Source of the DNA: CAZIPN01 sp964541225
GTDB lineage: Bacteria > Actinomycetota > Coriobacteriia > Anaerosomatales > JAAXUF01
Reading direction: 5' to 3'
NCBI GenBank assembly: GCA_964541225.1
Contig: CAZIPN010000002.1
Span: forward strand, 62,001 to 126,000
Length of the DNA stretch: 64,000 nt
Part shown: in pieces, positions 26,950 to 34,090 of the stretch
Layout of the letters: each line of letters starts with the position of its first letter
Numbering within the stretch: the stretch's first letter is position 1
Notes under the pieces: model-generated
The model's database searches: none
Told to the model about the DNA's origin: nothing
What the model saw: only the letters and a program-made list of their open reading frames with translations
Program-made: the position numbers and the translations under genes

Positions 26950-27867
26950 CTATCGAAACGTCGCCGACAGAGCGTCGGAACTCTCTTTGAGCGCAGCGAG
27001 GGTAGCGGCGATCGCGGGGTTCGATCGGCTCCCCTCGCGCAGCACCGCGAAGATGCGGCGTCGAAGAGGAACGTCGGTGAGCGGGTGGATAGCGACTCCC
27101 GACTCGCCGTAGCCGGCGAGCGCGGTGGCCGGAAGCAAAGAGACCCCGAATCCAGCAGCAATTGCCGAGATGATGACTTCATAGTGGCTGCTCGACACGA
27201 TGCCGACTTCAGGCGTGAATCCACAGTATGCGGCCGACTGCAGCACCGCTTGCCGGCATGGGTTGTCGGCAGGAGTGATCCAGCGCTCGCAGCTCAAGTC
27301 CGCGATGCTGACCGGCCCCGCCGCGCGCGGGTGGTTGCTCGGCAGGGCGAGATAGACCGGTTCGCTGAGCAGTGGCTCGTAGTCCAGGTCGCCGAGCTGC
27401 TTGACCGGCTCGATCGTGAAATCGAGTGCCAAGGCCAGATCGACCGCACCGCTTCGCAGCTCGACGATGCTCTTTGGCTGGTCTATGTCGGCAATGGAGA
27501 TGTTGAGCGCGGGATAGCGCGTACCGAGCTCTGAGACCGCAGGGATGACGACCGCCATCAGCGCCGACATGAACGATGCGATGGTGATGTCGCCGACGAC
27601 CTCGTCTCGCGAGAGCGCAAGTTCGGCTTCCGCGCGCTCCATTGCGGCGAACAGCTCTTCGCTGCTCTTCACAAGGCGTTGGGCGGTCGGAGTGAGTCGG
27701 ATGCGGCGGCCGACACGTTCGAGCAGCTTGACGCCGGTTTCCTGCTCGAGCGCGGCGATGTGGTGGGAAACCGACGGCGGCGTGAGGTAGAGCGCCTTTG
27801 CAGCGGCAGTGATCGTGCCGCGCTGCGCAATCTCGCGAAGAACCCGGAGTCGATGTACGTCCAACAT
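26950..27867 (-). CDS. LysR-family transcriptional regulator
   Basis: DNA-binding regulator of about 305 residues. The N-terminal winged HTH (LRVLREIAQRGTITAAAKALYLTPPSVSHHIAALEQETG) is followed by a substrate-binding effector domain (DLALALDFTIEP, ITPADNPCRQAV). The ATG at 27865-27867 gives the conserved MLDVHRLRVL start; an in-frame ATG at 27879 is possible and neither has a clear Shine-Dalgarno. A 9-bp inverted repeat overlaps the start region (27866-27886), suggesting autoregulation. It is divergent from a 47-codon membrane peptide gene and convergent with the dodecaheme cytochrome operon. The effector is unknown. Confidence 0.93.
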   Translation of the reverse strand: MLDVHRLRVLREIAQRGTITAAAKALYLTPPSVSHHIAALEQETGVKLLERVGRRIRLTPTAQRLVKSSEELFAAMERAEAELALSRDEVVGDITIASFMSALMAVVIPAVSELGTRYPALNISIADIDQPKSIVELRSGAVDLALALDFTIEPVKQLGDLDYEPLLSEPVYLALPSNHPRAAGPVSIADLSCERWITPADNPCRQAVLQSAAYCGFTPEVGIVSSSHYEVIISAIAAGFGVSLLPATALAGYGESGVAIHPLTDVPLRRRIFAVLREGSRSNPAIAATLAALKESSDALSATFR

Positions 27868-27886
27868 GTTAGATAGCATCTAACAT
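27866..27886. promoter_or_regulatory. Inverted repeat at LysR start (putative operator)
   Basis: ATGTTAGAT-AGC-ATCTAACAT is a perfect 9-bp inverted repeat with a 3-base spacer covering the LysR start codon. AT-rich dyads of this size in a divergent LysR intergenic region commonly serve as the regulator's binding site. It contrasts with the GC-rich surroundings. Confidence 0.6.
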
Positions 27887-27971
27887 AGTGAGCGAATAAA
27901 GCAAATGGACTCTTTCAATCACTCCGGCGACTATTGGGCTGCAAGCCCGAGTCGAAGTGAGGGGTCCGAGG

Positions 27972-28115
27972 ATGTGGGCAGCGAGGCGTACGAGGGTTCG
28001 GGACACTCTCTCGCTCGGGGGCGTCTTCGTAGGCAGGGCGGTGCTCACTGTCGCGGGAATGGCCGTGCTCGCCTACGTGCTTGAACTTGCGGGATGCGGG
28101 TGCGCTCACGGATAG
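27972..28115 (+). CDS. Small Cys-rich membrane peptide, divergent from LysR
   Basis: A 47-codon open frame between the LysR gene and the convergent EFR1 gene. It starts with a basic segment (MWAARRTRVRD), has one hydrophobic helix from about residue 15 to 40, and ends CGCAHG. AGGGG lies eight bases before the ATG. Position (divergent from a LysR gene with an operator-like repeat between), membrane topology and the terminal Cys-x-Cys-x-His cluster suggest a real regulated peptide that may bind metal or heme. No family is recognised. Short frames arise by chance in high-GC DNA, so confidence is moderate. Confidence 0.5.
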   Translation: MWAARRTRVRDTLSLGGVFVGRAVLTVAGMAVLAYVLELAGCGCAHG

Positions 28116-28125
28116 GGCGCGGGCG

Positions 28126-28917
28126 CTACCCCAGGAGCGTCTTTCGCGTACGTTGCGGCGGCCGCGGGTAGTACGGACCGCCGCGGTACTTGGCGGTGTA
28201 GATCGCGTGGAGCGGGCATTGGTTGTAGCAACGCCAGCAGCCTCGGCAGGTGTCATCGTCAAACACCGGCTTCGGAGCGAGTGTGATGGCGTGATAGGGG
28301 CAGCGTTTCGCGCACGTACCGCACTCGTTGCAGCGATCCGAGTCGACGAACTTCTGCCCCATGTCCTCACGCGCGGTCGTTCTGGGTCGCGTCGGCATGA
28401 GTGAATTCAGCGGGCCGAGCCGCAGCTGTGCTTCGGTCGTCTCTTCTCCCCTATCCATCGCACGGAGAACTTCGTCCAGGTGTGCGACGAACTCACCAAA
28501 CGCGCGCATCGTCCTGGGCGTTGGCTGGTTCTCGGCAGGCAGATGCATGGCGATCATCGGTGGATAGGCTTCTGGCATGTGCACCGAGTGCCCGCCAAAG
28601 ACGGTGAAGCCTCGCGCTGCGACCTGCTCGGCAAGTGCGAGCAGGGTGTGGCCGCTCAGCGCGCCAAACGTGTTGAGCACGAACGCGGGCGTGTCTTGGC
28701 AGGGAGGTATGTGCGCGATGAAATCCCCGAAGAGCTCGGGTACGCCCCAGAAGTCGGTTGGGCACGCGAAACCAACGACATCGTAGGGCGAAAGGTCGAT
28801 GTCACCCTTGGTGATGACATCGTGAAAGTCGAACTGCATGCCCACGCGAGCGGCGAGGTACTGGCAGGCGAGCCTCGTGTTGCCCGTACCTGAGTAGTAG
28901 CAGATGATGCCGCGCAT
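28126..28917 (-). CDS. EFR1-type flavodoxin/ferredoxin fusion protein
   Basis: A 263-residue protein with an N-terminal flavodoxin-like domain (IICYYSGTGNTRLACQYLAAR) that binds FMN, and a C-terminal pair of [4Fe-4S] motifs, CNECGTCAKRCP and CRGCWRCYNQCP. This matches the EFR1 (EF-hand-unrelated, flavodoxin plus ferredoxin) family common in anaerobes, presumed to carry low-potential electrons. The ATG at 28915-28917 follows GGAGGGG. Longer upstream readings lack conservation-like sequence. It is convergent with the small membrane peptide gene and 270 bases from the MinD gene. The electron partner is unknown. Confidence 0.88.
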   Translation of the reverse strand: MRGIICYYSGTGNTRLACQYLAARVGMQFDFHDVITKGDIDLSPYDVVGFACPTDFWGVPELFGDFIAHIPPCQDTPAFVLNTFGALSGHTLLALAEQVAARGFTVFGGHSVHMPEAYPPMIAMHLPAENQPTPRTMRAFGEFVAHLDEVLRAMDRGEETTEAQLRLGPLNSLMPTRPRTTAREDMGQKFVDSDRCNECGTCAKRCPYHAITLAPKPVFDDDTCRGCWRCYNQCPLHAIYTAKYRGGPYYPRPPQRTRKTLLG

Positions 28918-29115
28918 GACGTTCCCCTCCCGAAGCAGCTCCCACGAACGCCCGCGACGTCTGACGTAGGCTCGCACAGCTCTTGCCTCGGCGCACCGAA
29001 TGCACCATGCAGCGAACCTCTCACGTGCGGCGCAGAGGCAGGACTGTTGAGGCGGGTCTTCACCCGCGTCTCGGCGTACCCAGGCTCACGCACCCACCTG
29101 CAGGAGGTTCTCACC

Positions 29116-29241
29116 ATGTCAGAGATCAGCGAAACAACGGGCGCAATTGCGTGTGGAGACGCGACCGCCTTGGAGACGCTGAGGCAGTCTAGTCGGCGTC
29201 AAGCTCCAGCACGCGCTGGATTGAGTGCCAGGCAGTGGTGA
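29116..29241 (+). CDS. Possible 41-residue peptide with strong ribosome site
   Basis: The ATG at 29116 is preceded by AGGAGG at optimal spacing, one of the best Shine-Dalgarno sequences in the window. The frame is only 41 codons (MSEISETTGAIACGDATALE at its start) and its last 53 bases overlap the 3' end of the convergent MinD gene. No family is recognised. It may be a truncated remnant whose original 3' part was lost, or a genuine peptide. Expression data would decide. Confidence 0.3.
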   Translation: MSEISETTGAIACGDATALETLRQSSRRQAPARAGLSARQW

Positions 29242-30091
29242 GTTCGGAAGAGAACGATGCCTGCGGCGGATTGCCGTCGGCGGAGCGCTGCGCGAGGGCC
29301 GCAAGAAAGCTCGCGCCCGCTTCGTCGAACGGCACCTCCGCGATGAGGTCGAGGCCGCGCGATCGGCACAATACTCGGATGCCTTCGGCACCCTCTCTGG
29401 AGAGATCTGCCTTGTTGAGCAGCACAGCAAGAGGAACGTTGACGCGCGCGGCAAGATCGGCGAGACGCCCGAGATCGTGAGCGCCGGAGACCGACGGTTC
29501 TGCAACCGCCACGAGGAGATCGGTGCTGGCCACGGCGGAGATGAGAGGGCAACCGACCCCAGGAGGCCCGTCGATGAGGACGAGCTGGGCGTCGCTGCCC
29601 TCTGCTGCATCCGCGGCGAGGCGCCGTACTTCGGTGACGAGCCTGCCGGAGAGGTCCTCACCGGGGCCAAGCTGTCCAAACGCGATAGGACCGATGTCGC
29701 TTTGCCCTCGGCAGGCTTCGCCGACAGTCGACGGCTTCATCGCAATCGCCGAGGAAGGGCAGTCGCGCTCGCAGCGTCCGCACCCCTCACATTGGTAGGG
29801 ATCGATGCGGTACTCGCCTTCACTCGTGAGCGACACGGCGTCGAAGCGACACACATCAGCACACAAGCCGCAGGCCGTGCACGCTTCCTGGTCGATGTCG
29901 GCCGTGGCGCCGCCTGTGAACGCTTCGCACGACACGTCATGAGGATGCAGGGCGAGCGGCAGGTTCGACGCCTCGACGTCGGCGTCGGCAACAACCACGC
30001 GATAGCGCGCTGCCGAGAGATGCGCGAGCGCTGCGGTCACCGTGGTCTTGCCGGTGCCGCCCTTGCCGGATGCGACCACGACGCTCTTCAC
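29189..30091 (-). CDS. MinD-superfamily ATPase with ferredoxin insert (second of pair)
   Basis: A 300-residue P-loop ATPase. The deviant Walker A (ASGKGGTGKTTV) is at the N-terminus. Two [4Fe-4S] motifs (CTACGLCADVC, CEGCGRCERDC) are inserted at about residues 70-112, and DGPPGVGCP and NKADLS follow. This architecture, in adjacent pairs, is typical of anaerobes and is related to Mrp/NBP35 iron-sulfur carriers. In Desulfovibrio paired genes of this kind belong to the orange-protein (ORP) cluster, linked to cell division. Its ATG overlaps the end of the upstream paralogue by four bases. Function here is inferred only. Confidence 0.9.
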   Translation of the reverse strand: MKSVVVASGKGGTGKTTVTAALAHLSAARYRVVVADADVEASNLPLALHPHDVSCEAFTGGATADIDQEACTACGLCADVCRFDAVSLTSEGEYRIDPYQCEGCGRCERDCPSSAIAMKPSTVGEACRGQSDIGPIAFGQLGPGEDLSGRLVTEVRRLAADAAEGSDAQLVLIDGPPGVGCPLISAVASTDLLVAVAEPSVSGAHDLGRLADLAARVNVPLAVLLNKADLSREGAEGIRVLCRSRGLDLIAEVPFDEAGASFLAALAQRSADGNPPQASFSSELTTAWHSIQRVLELDAD

Positions 30092-31107
30092 GACGATCCC
30101 GCCGGCGTGTGCGCCCTGGGCGCCGGTGTGGTGCGTGTGCTCGCCGCCGAGGAACTCTCATGCGCGGCGTCGAGAGTGAGCGGCTCGCGTGCGTCGCCAA
30201 TGCCGAGGGGTGCGGCCATCGCGATGTCGCGCATGGCGGCCGGGATCTCGGCGAAGAGGGTTCGATACTCCGGAAGTTCCTCGGCGATCAGTCCGCCGCG
30301 CGCGTAGATCTCGGCGATTCGGCGGTCGAACGGGATGTGCGCGATGACGGGTGCGCCGTATTCGCGGCATACTGCGTCGATGTCGGCGCCGTCGGCGCGA
30401 TCGCGGTTCACGACAACCGCAGTGGGGAGTTCGAGCGAGCGTGCCAGGCGCAGGCTGAGTTCGAGGTCGTGCACGCCGAAGGCGGTGGGTTCTGTGACGA
30501 GCAGGAGCGCGTCGGCCCCGCGCGTTGCAGTGACGGCCGAGCATGCCACACCCGGCGGTGCATCGAGCACGATGAGGTCGGCGCTCGCCGAAGCTGCGGC
30601 CGCACGCACGGACCGGATGACGCTGGGCGCCTTGACCTGCGCGATGTCGAGCGTGCCCGTGACCAGCGATAGATCGTCGTGGCCCACGACATCGCCCACG
30701 ACCAGTTCTCCTACCCGTCGAGATACCTCGGATATGGCGCCGTTCGGACACACATCGCTGCACACGCCACAGCCGTGGCACAGTTCGTCAAAGACGATCG
30801 CCGAGCTACCCAAGACGCGGATGGCTCCGTACGCGCAGGCGTCCCGGCATGTGCCGCATGCGGCGCAGAACGAACTGTCGACATCGGCGAAGAGCACCTC
30901 GACGGGCGTGGCGACGGGTTCTTCGATGTGCACGAAGAGGTGGTCGTTGGGAGCTTCCACGTCGCAATCGGCGAGCACGACTGCGGTGCCCGCCTGCTGA
31001 GCGGCTTGCACCGCAACGTTGGTGGCGATGAGGGTCTTGCCAGTGCCGCCTTTGCCGGACGCTATGGCAAGCACGAACGGCTCGGCGGCTGTCCGACGTG
31101 GTGTCAC
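30088..31107 (-). CDS. MinD-superfamily ATPase with ferredoxin insert (first of pair)
   Basis: Paralogue of the next gene; about 339 residues. Walker A ASGKGGTGKT begins near residue 16. The two cluster motifs are CAACGTCRDAC and CHGCGVCSDVC, then DAPPGVACS and VVNRDRADG follow. A C-terminal extension of about 35 Ser/Thr/Ala/Pro-rich residues ends the protein. The GTG at 31105-31107, four bases after the NifX-like stop, is the most economical start, although no strong ribosome site is seen. The pair presumably forms a heterodimer with shared or bridging iron-sulfur clusters. Confidence 0.87.
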   Translation of the reverse strand: MTPRRTAAEPFVLAIASGKGGTGKTLIATNVAVQAAQQAGTAVVLADCDVEAPNDHLFVHIEEPVATPVEVLFADVDSSFCAACGTCRDACAYGAIRVLGSSAIVFDELCHGCGVCSDVCPNGAISEVSRRVGELVVGDVVGHDDLSLVTGTLDIAQVKAPSVIRSVRAAAASASADLIVLDAPPGVACSAVTATRGADALLLVTEPTAFGVHDLELSLRLARSLELPTAVVVNRDRADGADIDAVCREYGAPVIAHIPFDRRIAEIYARGGLIAEELPEYRTLFAEIPAAMRDIAMAAPLGIGDAREPLTLDAAHESSSAASTRTTPAPRAHTPAGSS

Positions 31108-31111
31108 GGTT

Positions 31112-31504
31112 CTAGTGGTGATGACCGAGACCGCCACCGCATGCGTAGCGAACGTCCATGACCTCCGCGGCGCCATCGAGCACGATCTGGACGGCTTCAC
31201 CGATAGCTGGCGTTTGGTTCTCGAAATACACCGTGATGCCCGCGTCGTTGAAACCAGCGAGCGGCCGAGCACCCATGCCCGCAGCGATCAACGCGTTGAC
31301 ACCGTGAGACGCAAGGAGCGTCACCGGCGTCAGGCAACCGCCCTCAACATGAGGCGGATTGGCGACAATGCGTACGTCCTCGACCTTCCCGTCAGCAACC
31401 TCAACAAGCGTGAAGCAGTCACAATGCCCGAAATGCGCCGAGCGTTCTGCTTCAAGACCACCCTCACCCAGTGAGGGGATTGCAAGTACCATCCGTTCCG
31501 ACAT
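31112..31504 (-). CDS. NifX/NifB-type cofactor-binding domain protein, His-tailed
   Basis: A 130-residue member of the dinitrogenase iron-molybdenum cofactor family (Nitro_FeMo-Co, MTH1175-like). The domain spans RSAHFGHCDCFTLVEV to ALIAAGMGARPLAGF. It ends CGGGLGHHH, a likely extra metal site. No nitrogenase genes occur in the window, so a role in nitrogen fixation is not implied; orange protein of Desulfovibrio belongs to the same family and binds a mixed Mo-Cu cluster. AGGAGG precedes the ATG. The operon continues into the two MinD ATPases. Confidence 0.88.
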   Translation of the reverse strand: MSERMVLAIPSLGEGGLEAERSAHFGHCDCFTLVEVADGKVEDVRIVANPPHVEGGCLTPVTLLASHGVNALIAAGMGARPLAGFNDAGITVYFENQTPAIGEAVQIVLDGAAEVMDVRYACGGGLGHHH

Positions 31505-31542
31505 TCAAGTGCCTCCTGATGCTTTGGGGGCTTGCGCCCTAC

Positions 31543-31905
31543 CTACGAGATTCCCGCGTGCGCTTCGCCCTCATCCAAGCGCGACAACTGCCCCACTTTG
31601 AACGCCGACACCGCGTCCCTCACGGTCATGCCGGTGCCGTTGTAGCCTGCGACGCCAGCAATCTGCAGTGCCTGAAACGCTTTTGGGCCGAGATGGCCGG
31701 TGATCACTGAAGCCGCGCCGCCATTGGCGACAGCTTCCGCCGCGCCGAGACCCGCACCCTGCATCGCATTGAGGTTCGCGGTATTGTCCACGGCCTCAAA
31801 CGCGAGCGTGTCATCGTCCACAAGAAGCAAATATGCGGCCCGGCCGAATCGTTCGTCAACCTTGTCATCAAGCGATGGGCCCAGAGCGGAGACGGCGATT
31901 TTCAT
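31543..31905 (-). CDS. NifX/NifB-type cofactor-binding domain protein
   Basis: A 120-residue Nitro_FeMo-Co domain protein starting MKIAVSALGPSLDDKVDERFG, with a mid segment GAASVITGHLGPKAFQAL that corresponds to the metal-cofactor cleft. It lacks the Cys/His-rich ends of its neighbour. The ATG overlaps the stop of the DUF5320 gene (TGATG), so the two are translationally coupled. Two NifX-like proteins next to two MinD ATPases suggest a small metallocluster assembly or delivery module. Confidence 0.88.
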   Translation of the reverse strand: MKIAVSALGPSLDDKVDERFGRAAYLLLVDDDTLAFEAVDNTANLNAMQGAGLGAAEAVANGGAASVITGHLGPKAFQALQIAGVAGYNGTGMTVRDAVSAFKVGQLSRLDEGEAHAGIS

Positions 31906-32317
31906 CGGCGCCAACCGCCTCGAGCACCAGCGCCGAAGCCGTTGCCGCGACCTGCTCGCCCGCCGCGACGCCCGAGTCCAGCGCCTCGGCCGAGTGCCAA
32001 GCCGAGTCCACGGCCAAGACCACGGCCAAGACCANNNNNNNNNNNNNNNNNNNNNNNNNNNNNNNNNNNNNNNNNNNNNNNNNNNNNNNNNNNNNNNNNN
32101 NNNNNNNNNNNNNNNNNNNNNNNNNNNNNNNNNNAGCGCCTCGGCCGAGTGCCAAGCCGAGTCCACGGCCAAGACCACGGCCAAGACCACGGCCAAGACC
32201 AGAGCCGAGACGCACGAACTTGCTGATACTTCCGGGATTGTCAGTGATGCAGTCGCCCTGACCGCGACCGGTCATCGAACCTGCGCCCGTTGGGCCGGTA
32301 CCATCGAACCTAGGCAT
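31902..32317 (-). CDS. DUF5320 Gly/Arg-rich small protein, split by assembly gap
   Basis: The protein starts MPRFDGTGPTGAGSMTGRG, the hallmark of DUF5320 proteins that accompany NifX/MinD clusters, then continues with GLGRGLGR repeats. A 100-N gap (32035-32134) with 55-bp duplicated flanks interrupts the listed sequence. If the Ns and one copy are removed, the frame runs on without interruption through GRGNGFGAGARGG to a TGA at 31902-31904, giving 86 residues. The function is unknown. The ATG at 32315-32317 follows AAGGA; PadR ends 19 bases upstream. Confidence 0.75.
31980..32189. other. Assembly gap 1 (100 N) with 55-bp duplicated flanks
   Basis: N run at 32035-32134. The 55 bases before it (31980-32034) are identical to the 55 bases after it (32135-32189). 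A 12-base repeat (CTTGGCCGTGGT on the minus strand) inside the DUF5320 gene probably broke the assembly. Confidence 0.95.
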
Positions 32318-32336
32318 GTTCATCCCATCCTTCCAT

Positions 32337-32753
32337 TCACGGCGTCTTGTCTTTGAGAGCTGACGACAGTGCGTCGGCAAGCAAACCGGAGAGATGCTGG
32401 CGTTCGCGCAAGTGCTCCACCCAGTCGTCGGCGAGATCTCGGCCCTCGGCAGTCAGTTCGTAGTCCCTGCGCTGCGGACCTGATTCACCCTCGACCCACG
32501 CGGAGGTGACGAAGCCTTCCTCTTCGAGCCGCCGAAGTGTCCGGTACAGTCCGCCCGCGTCGACATCAAGTTCACCAGATGTGATCTCGTGAATCGCGCG
32601 CCGCAGATCGTAGCCGTGGCCGGAGCCTTGCAGTAGCGCCGCAAGAGCCGCTGGCTCTACGAGCGCGCCACGCCCACCACCCCCGGCTCGCCGGCAGCAC
32701 GAACGGCCTTCGCCGTGTCCGCCTCGGCCAAAGGGACCGTTGCCACGTCCCAT
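32337..32753 (-). CDS. PadR-family transcriptional regulator
   Basis: A 138-residue PadR winged-HTH repressor: LAALLQGSGHGYDLRRAI, then GGLYRTLRRLEEEGFVTSAW, and a short dimerisation helix at the end. The first 30 residues are an unusual Gly/Arg-rich segment with a CC pair, similar in flavour to the DUF5320 product. It has a strong promoter with a palindrome just downstream (32785-32831) and heads the DUF5320/NifX/NifX/MinD/MinD operon, so it probably represses its own operon. AAGGAG precedes the ATG. Effector unknown. Confidence 0.92.
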   Translation of the reverse strand: MGRGNGPFGRGGHGEGRSCCRRAGGGGRGALVEPAALAALLQGSGHGYDLRRAIHEITSGELDVDAGGLYRTLRRLEEEGFVTSAWVEGESGPQRRDYELTAEGRDLADDWVEHLRERQHLSGLLADALSSALKDKTP

Positions 32754-32784
32754 TGCAGCTCACTCCTTGCGCTGAAGTCAGTTC

Positions 32785-32831
32785 CATCTAGATGCATCCC
32801 ACACTATATGCGCGACGCACTTAGATGTCAA
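32785..32831 (-). promoter_or_regulatory. Sigma-70-type promoter and putative PadR operator
   Basis: On the minus strand TTGACA (32826-32831), a 17-base spacer and TATAGT (32803-32808) form a near-consensus promoter 50 bases upstream of PadR. The palindrome CATCTAGATG (32785-32794) lies just after the -10 element, about where transcription starts, and its half CATCTA recurs next to the -35 box. This is a likely autorepressor site. The -35 box overlaps the stop of the upstream NmrA-type gene. Confidence 0.75.
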
Positions 32832-33769
32832 TTGCCGACGTACGGCGACTCCCTGTCGCGTCGGCGGGCGAGTTCACTTGCGTAGCGCGTGCCGAGCGTA
32901 TCGCGATGCTCGGCGATCCATGCGCTGAGCTTGGTGAAGCCCGTCGGCTCGGTATCGACGCTCAGCAAACCAAGCATCAGACCGTCGATCTCGTCGCGGG
33001 TGATGACGACGTCGCCTACGAATATGCCGAGGATCTTGCCTGCGAGGTAGCCAATTTCCGGCGGCACCGAGACGATTGGCCTGCGGGCACCGATGAGTCC
33101 GCCGATCGTCGTGACGAGTTCGCGATACGTGTACGTCTCCGGGCCGATGGCGTTGACGATCGCGTCGTCAGCGCGCTCGCCGTACTGAACTGCGAGATCG
33201 GCCAAGTCGTCGACGTAGATGGGCTGCACGTGGTAGTTGCCGTCTCCGAAGATGCCGAACACCGGCAGGTGGCGCAGGACCCACGCGATGTTGTTGATGA
33301 GGATGTCTTCCTTGCCGAACAGCACCGTCGGTCGAAGGATCGCGTACGAGATACCTGATGCGATCAGGGCCTTCTCTAGTGTTGCCTTGCCACTGAAGTA
33401 CTCCAGCGCCGATGCTTCGCTCGGATTCGTGATGCTGACATGCACGATGCGTTTGACGCCCGCGCGCTTGGCCGCATCGAACAGTACGCGCGTGTTCTTC
33501 ACAGCGTCGGCATGCGTGAAGAGCTTGTGATTGAATCGGACCCAGTACGTGTTGTAGAGAACCTCGACTCCCTCGAGTGACGTGGCCAGTTCGTCTGGCC
33601 GGTCGAAGTGAAACGGCCGCGCGGGGATGCGTTGGGCTAGATCGCTTTGCCGACACGTCGAGTTGGTGAGCGTGATGACGGTGCGACCTTTGTCCAGCAG
33701 CTTCCGGGCAATGTACTGCCCTGAGTAGCCGTACGCTCCGGTGACGGCATGAACCGGCTGCTCCGACAT
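32828..33769 (-). CDS. NmrA-like/atypical SDR NAD(P)-binding protein
   Basis: A 313-residue Rossmann-fold protein. The dinucleotide motif VTGAYGYSGQYIARKLL is at the N-terminus and RIVHVSITNPSEAS, ILRPTVLFGKEDILINNIAW and QPIYVDDLADLAV follow, as in NmrA and complex-I NDUFA9-like atypical short-chain dehydrogenases. The YxxxK active-site pair is not conserved (YFSGKATLEK is the closest), so it may bind NAD(P) without classical dehydrogenase activity. The ATG at 33767-33769 follows GGAGGGG. Its upstream region contains an in-frame zinc-ribbon-like stretch. Confidence 0.85.
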   Translation of the reverse strand: MSEQPVHAVTGAYGYSGQYIARKLLDKGRTVITLTNSTCRQSDLAQRIPARPFHFDRPDELATSLEGVEVLYNTYWVRFNHKLFTHADAVKNTRVLFDAAKRAGVKRIVHVSITNPSEASALEYFSGKATLEKALIASGISYAILRPTVLFGKEDILINNIAWVLRHLPVFGIFGDGNYHVQPIYVDDLADLAVQYGERADDAIVNAIGPETYTYRELVTTIGGLIGARRPIVSVPPEIGYLAGKILGIFVGDVVITRDEIDGLMLGLLSVDTEPTGFTKLSAWIAEHRDTLGTRYASELARRRDRESPYVGN

Positions 33770-34090
33770 AGCGACCCCTCCACGACAGAGCGCGCAGTCT
33801 CGCCGCCCCGTCTCCCCATTGTCCCCCGGACAATACGGGCACCAGTATCCTCCTGCAGCCCCGCGCGCGTCGAGCACCACGTCGTAACGTTTCGTGCTGC
33901 GGCACCTCTCTTTGCGCGCGAGTCCCCTTGCGGTGCCGGGCGCAATGCACACATAATGAGTCTTGCGCGCACTCATATTGCAACTATGTGATCTACAAGG
34001 CGTCTTTTGCGTTCGCGCTTGACGTGACCGATCACGCGCTCTCAGTATGGGATATCGGGCGCGACTGACGACTCTCGGGGAGGAGCTGTC
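33770..34090. other. Intergenic region with zinc-ribbon-like coding trace
   Basis: This 321-base stretch separates the divergent NmrA-type and Rieske genes and presumably holds both promoters. On the minus strand, in frame with the NmrA-type gene, 33785-33841 encodes CPYC and CALC pairs separated by 11 residues, the spacing of a small zinc ribbon. No start codon with a ribosome site is evident for it. It may be a remnant or an N-terminal extension. Nothing else is recognised. Confidence 0.4.

Noticed and set aside
31112..31905. Nitrogen fixation genes
   Set aside because: The two NifX/NifB-like domains lack nifHDK, nifEN or a radical-SAM NifB nearby; the family also serves other roles.
31990..32200. 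CRISPR-like or satellite repeats around the first gap
   Set aside because: The short 12-base repeats encode Gly-Leu-Gly-Arg in a DUF5320 gene and the longer duplication is an assembly overlap; there are no spacers or cas genes.
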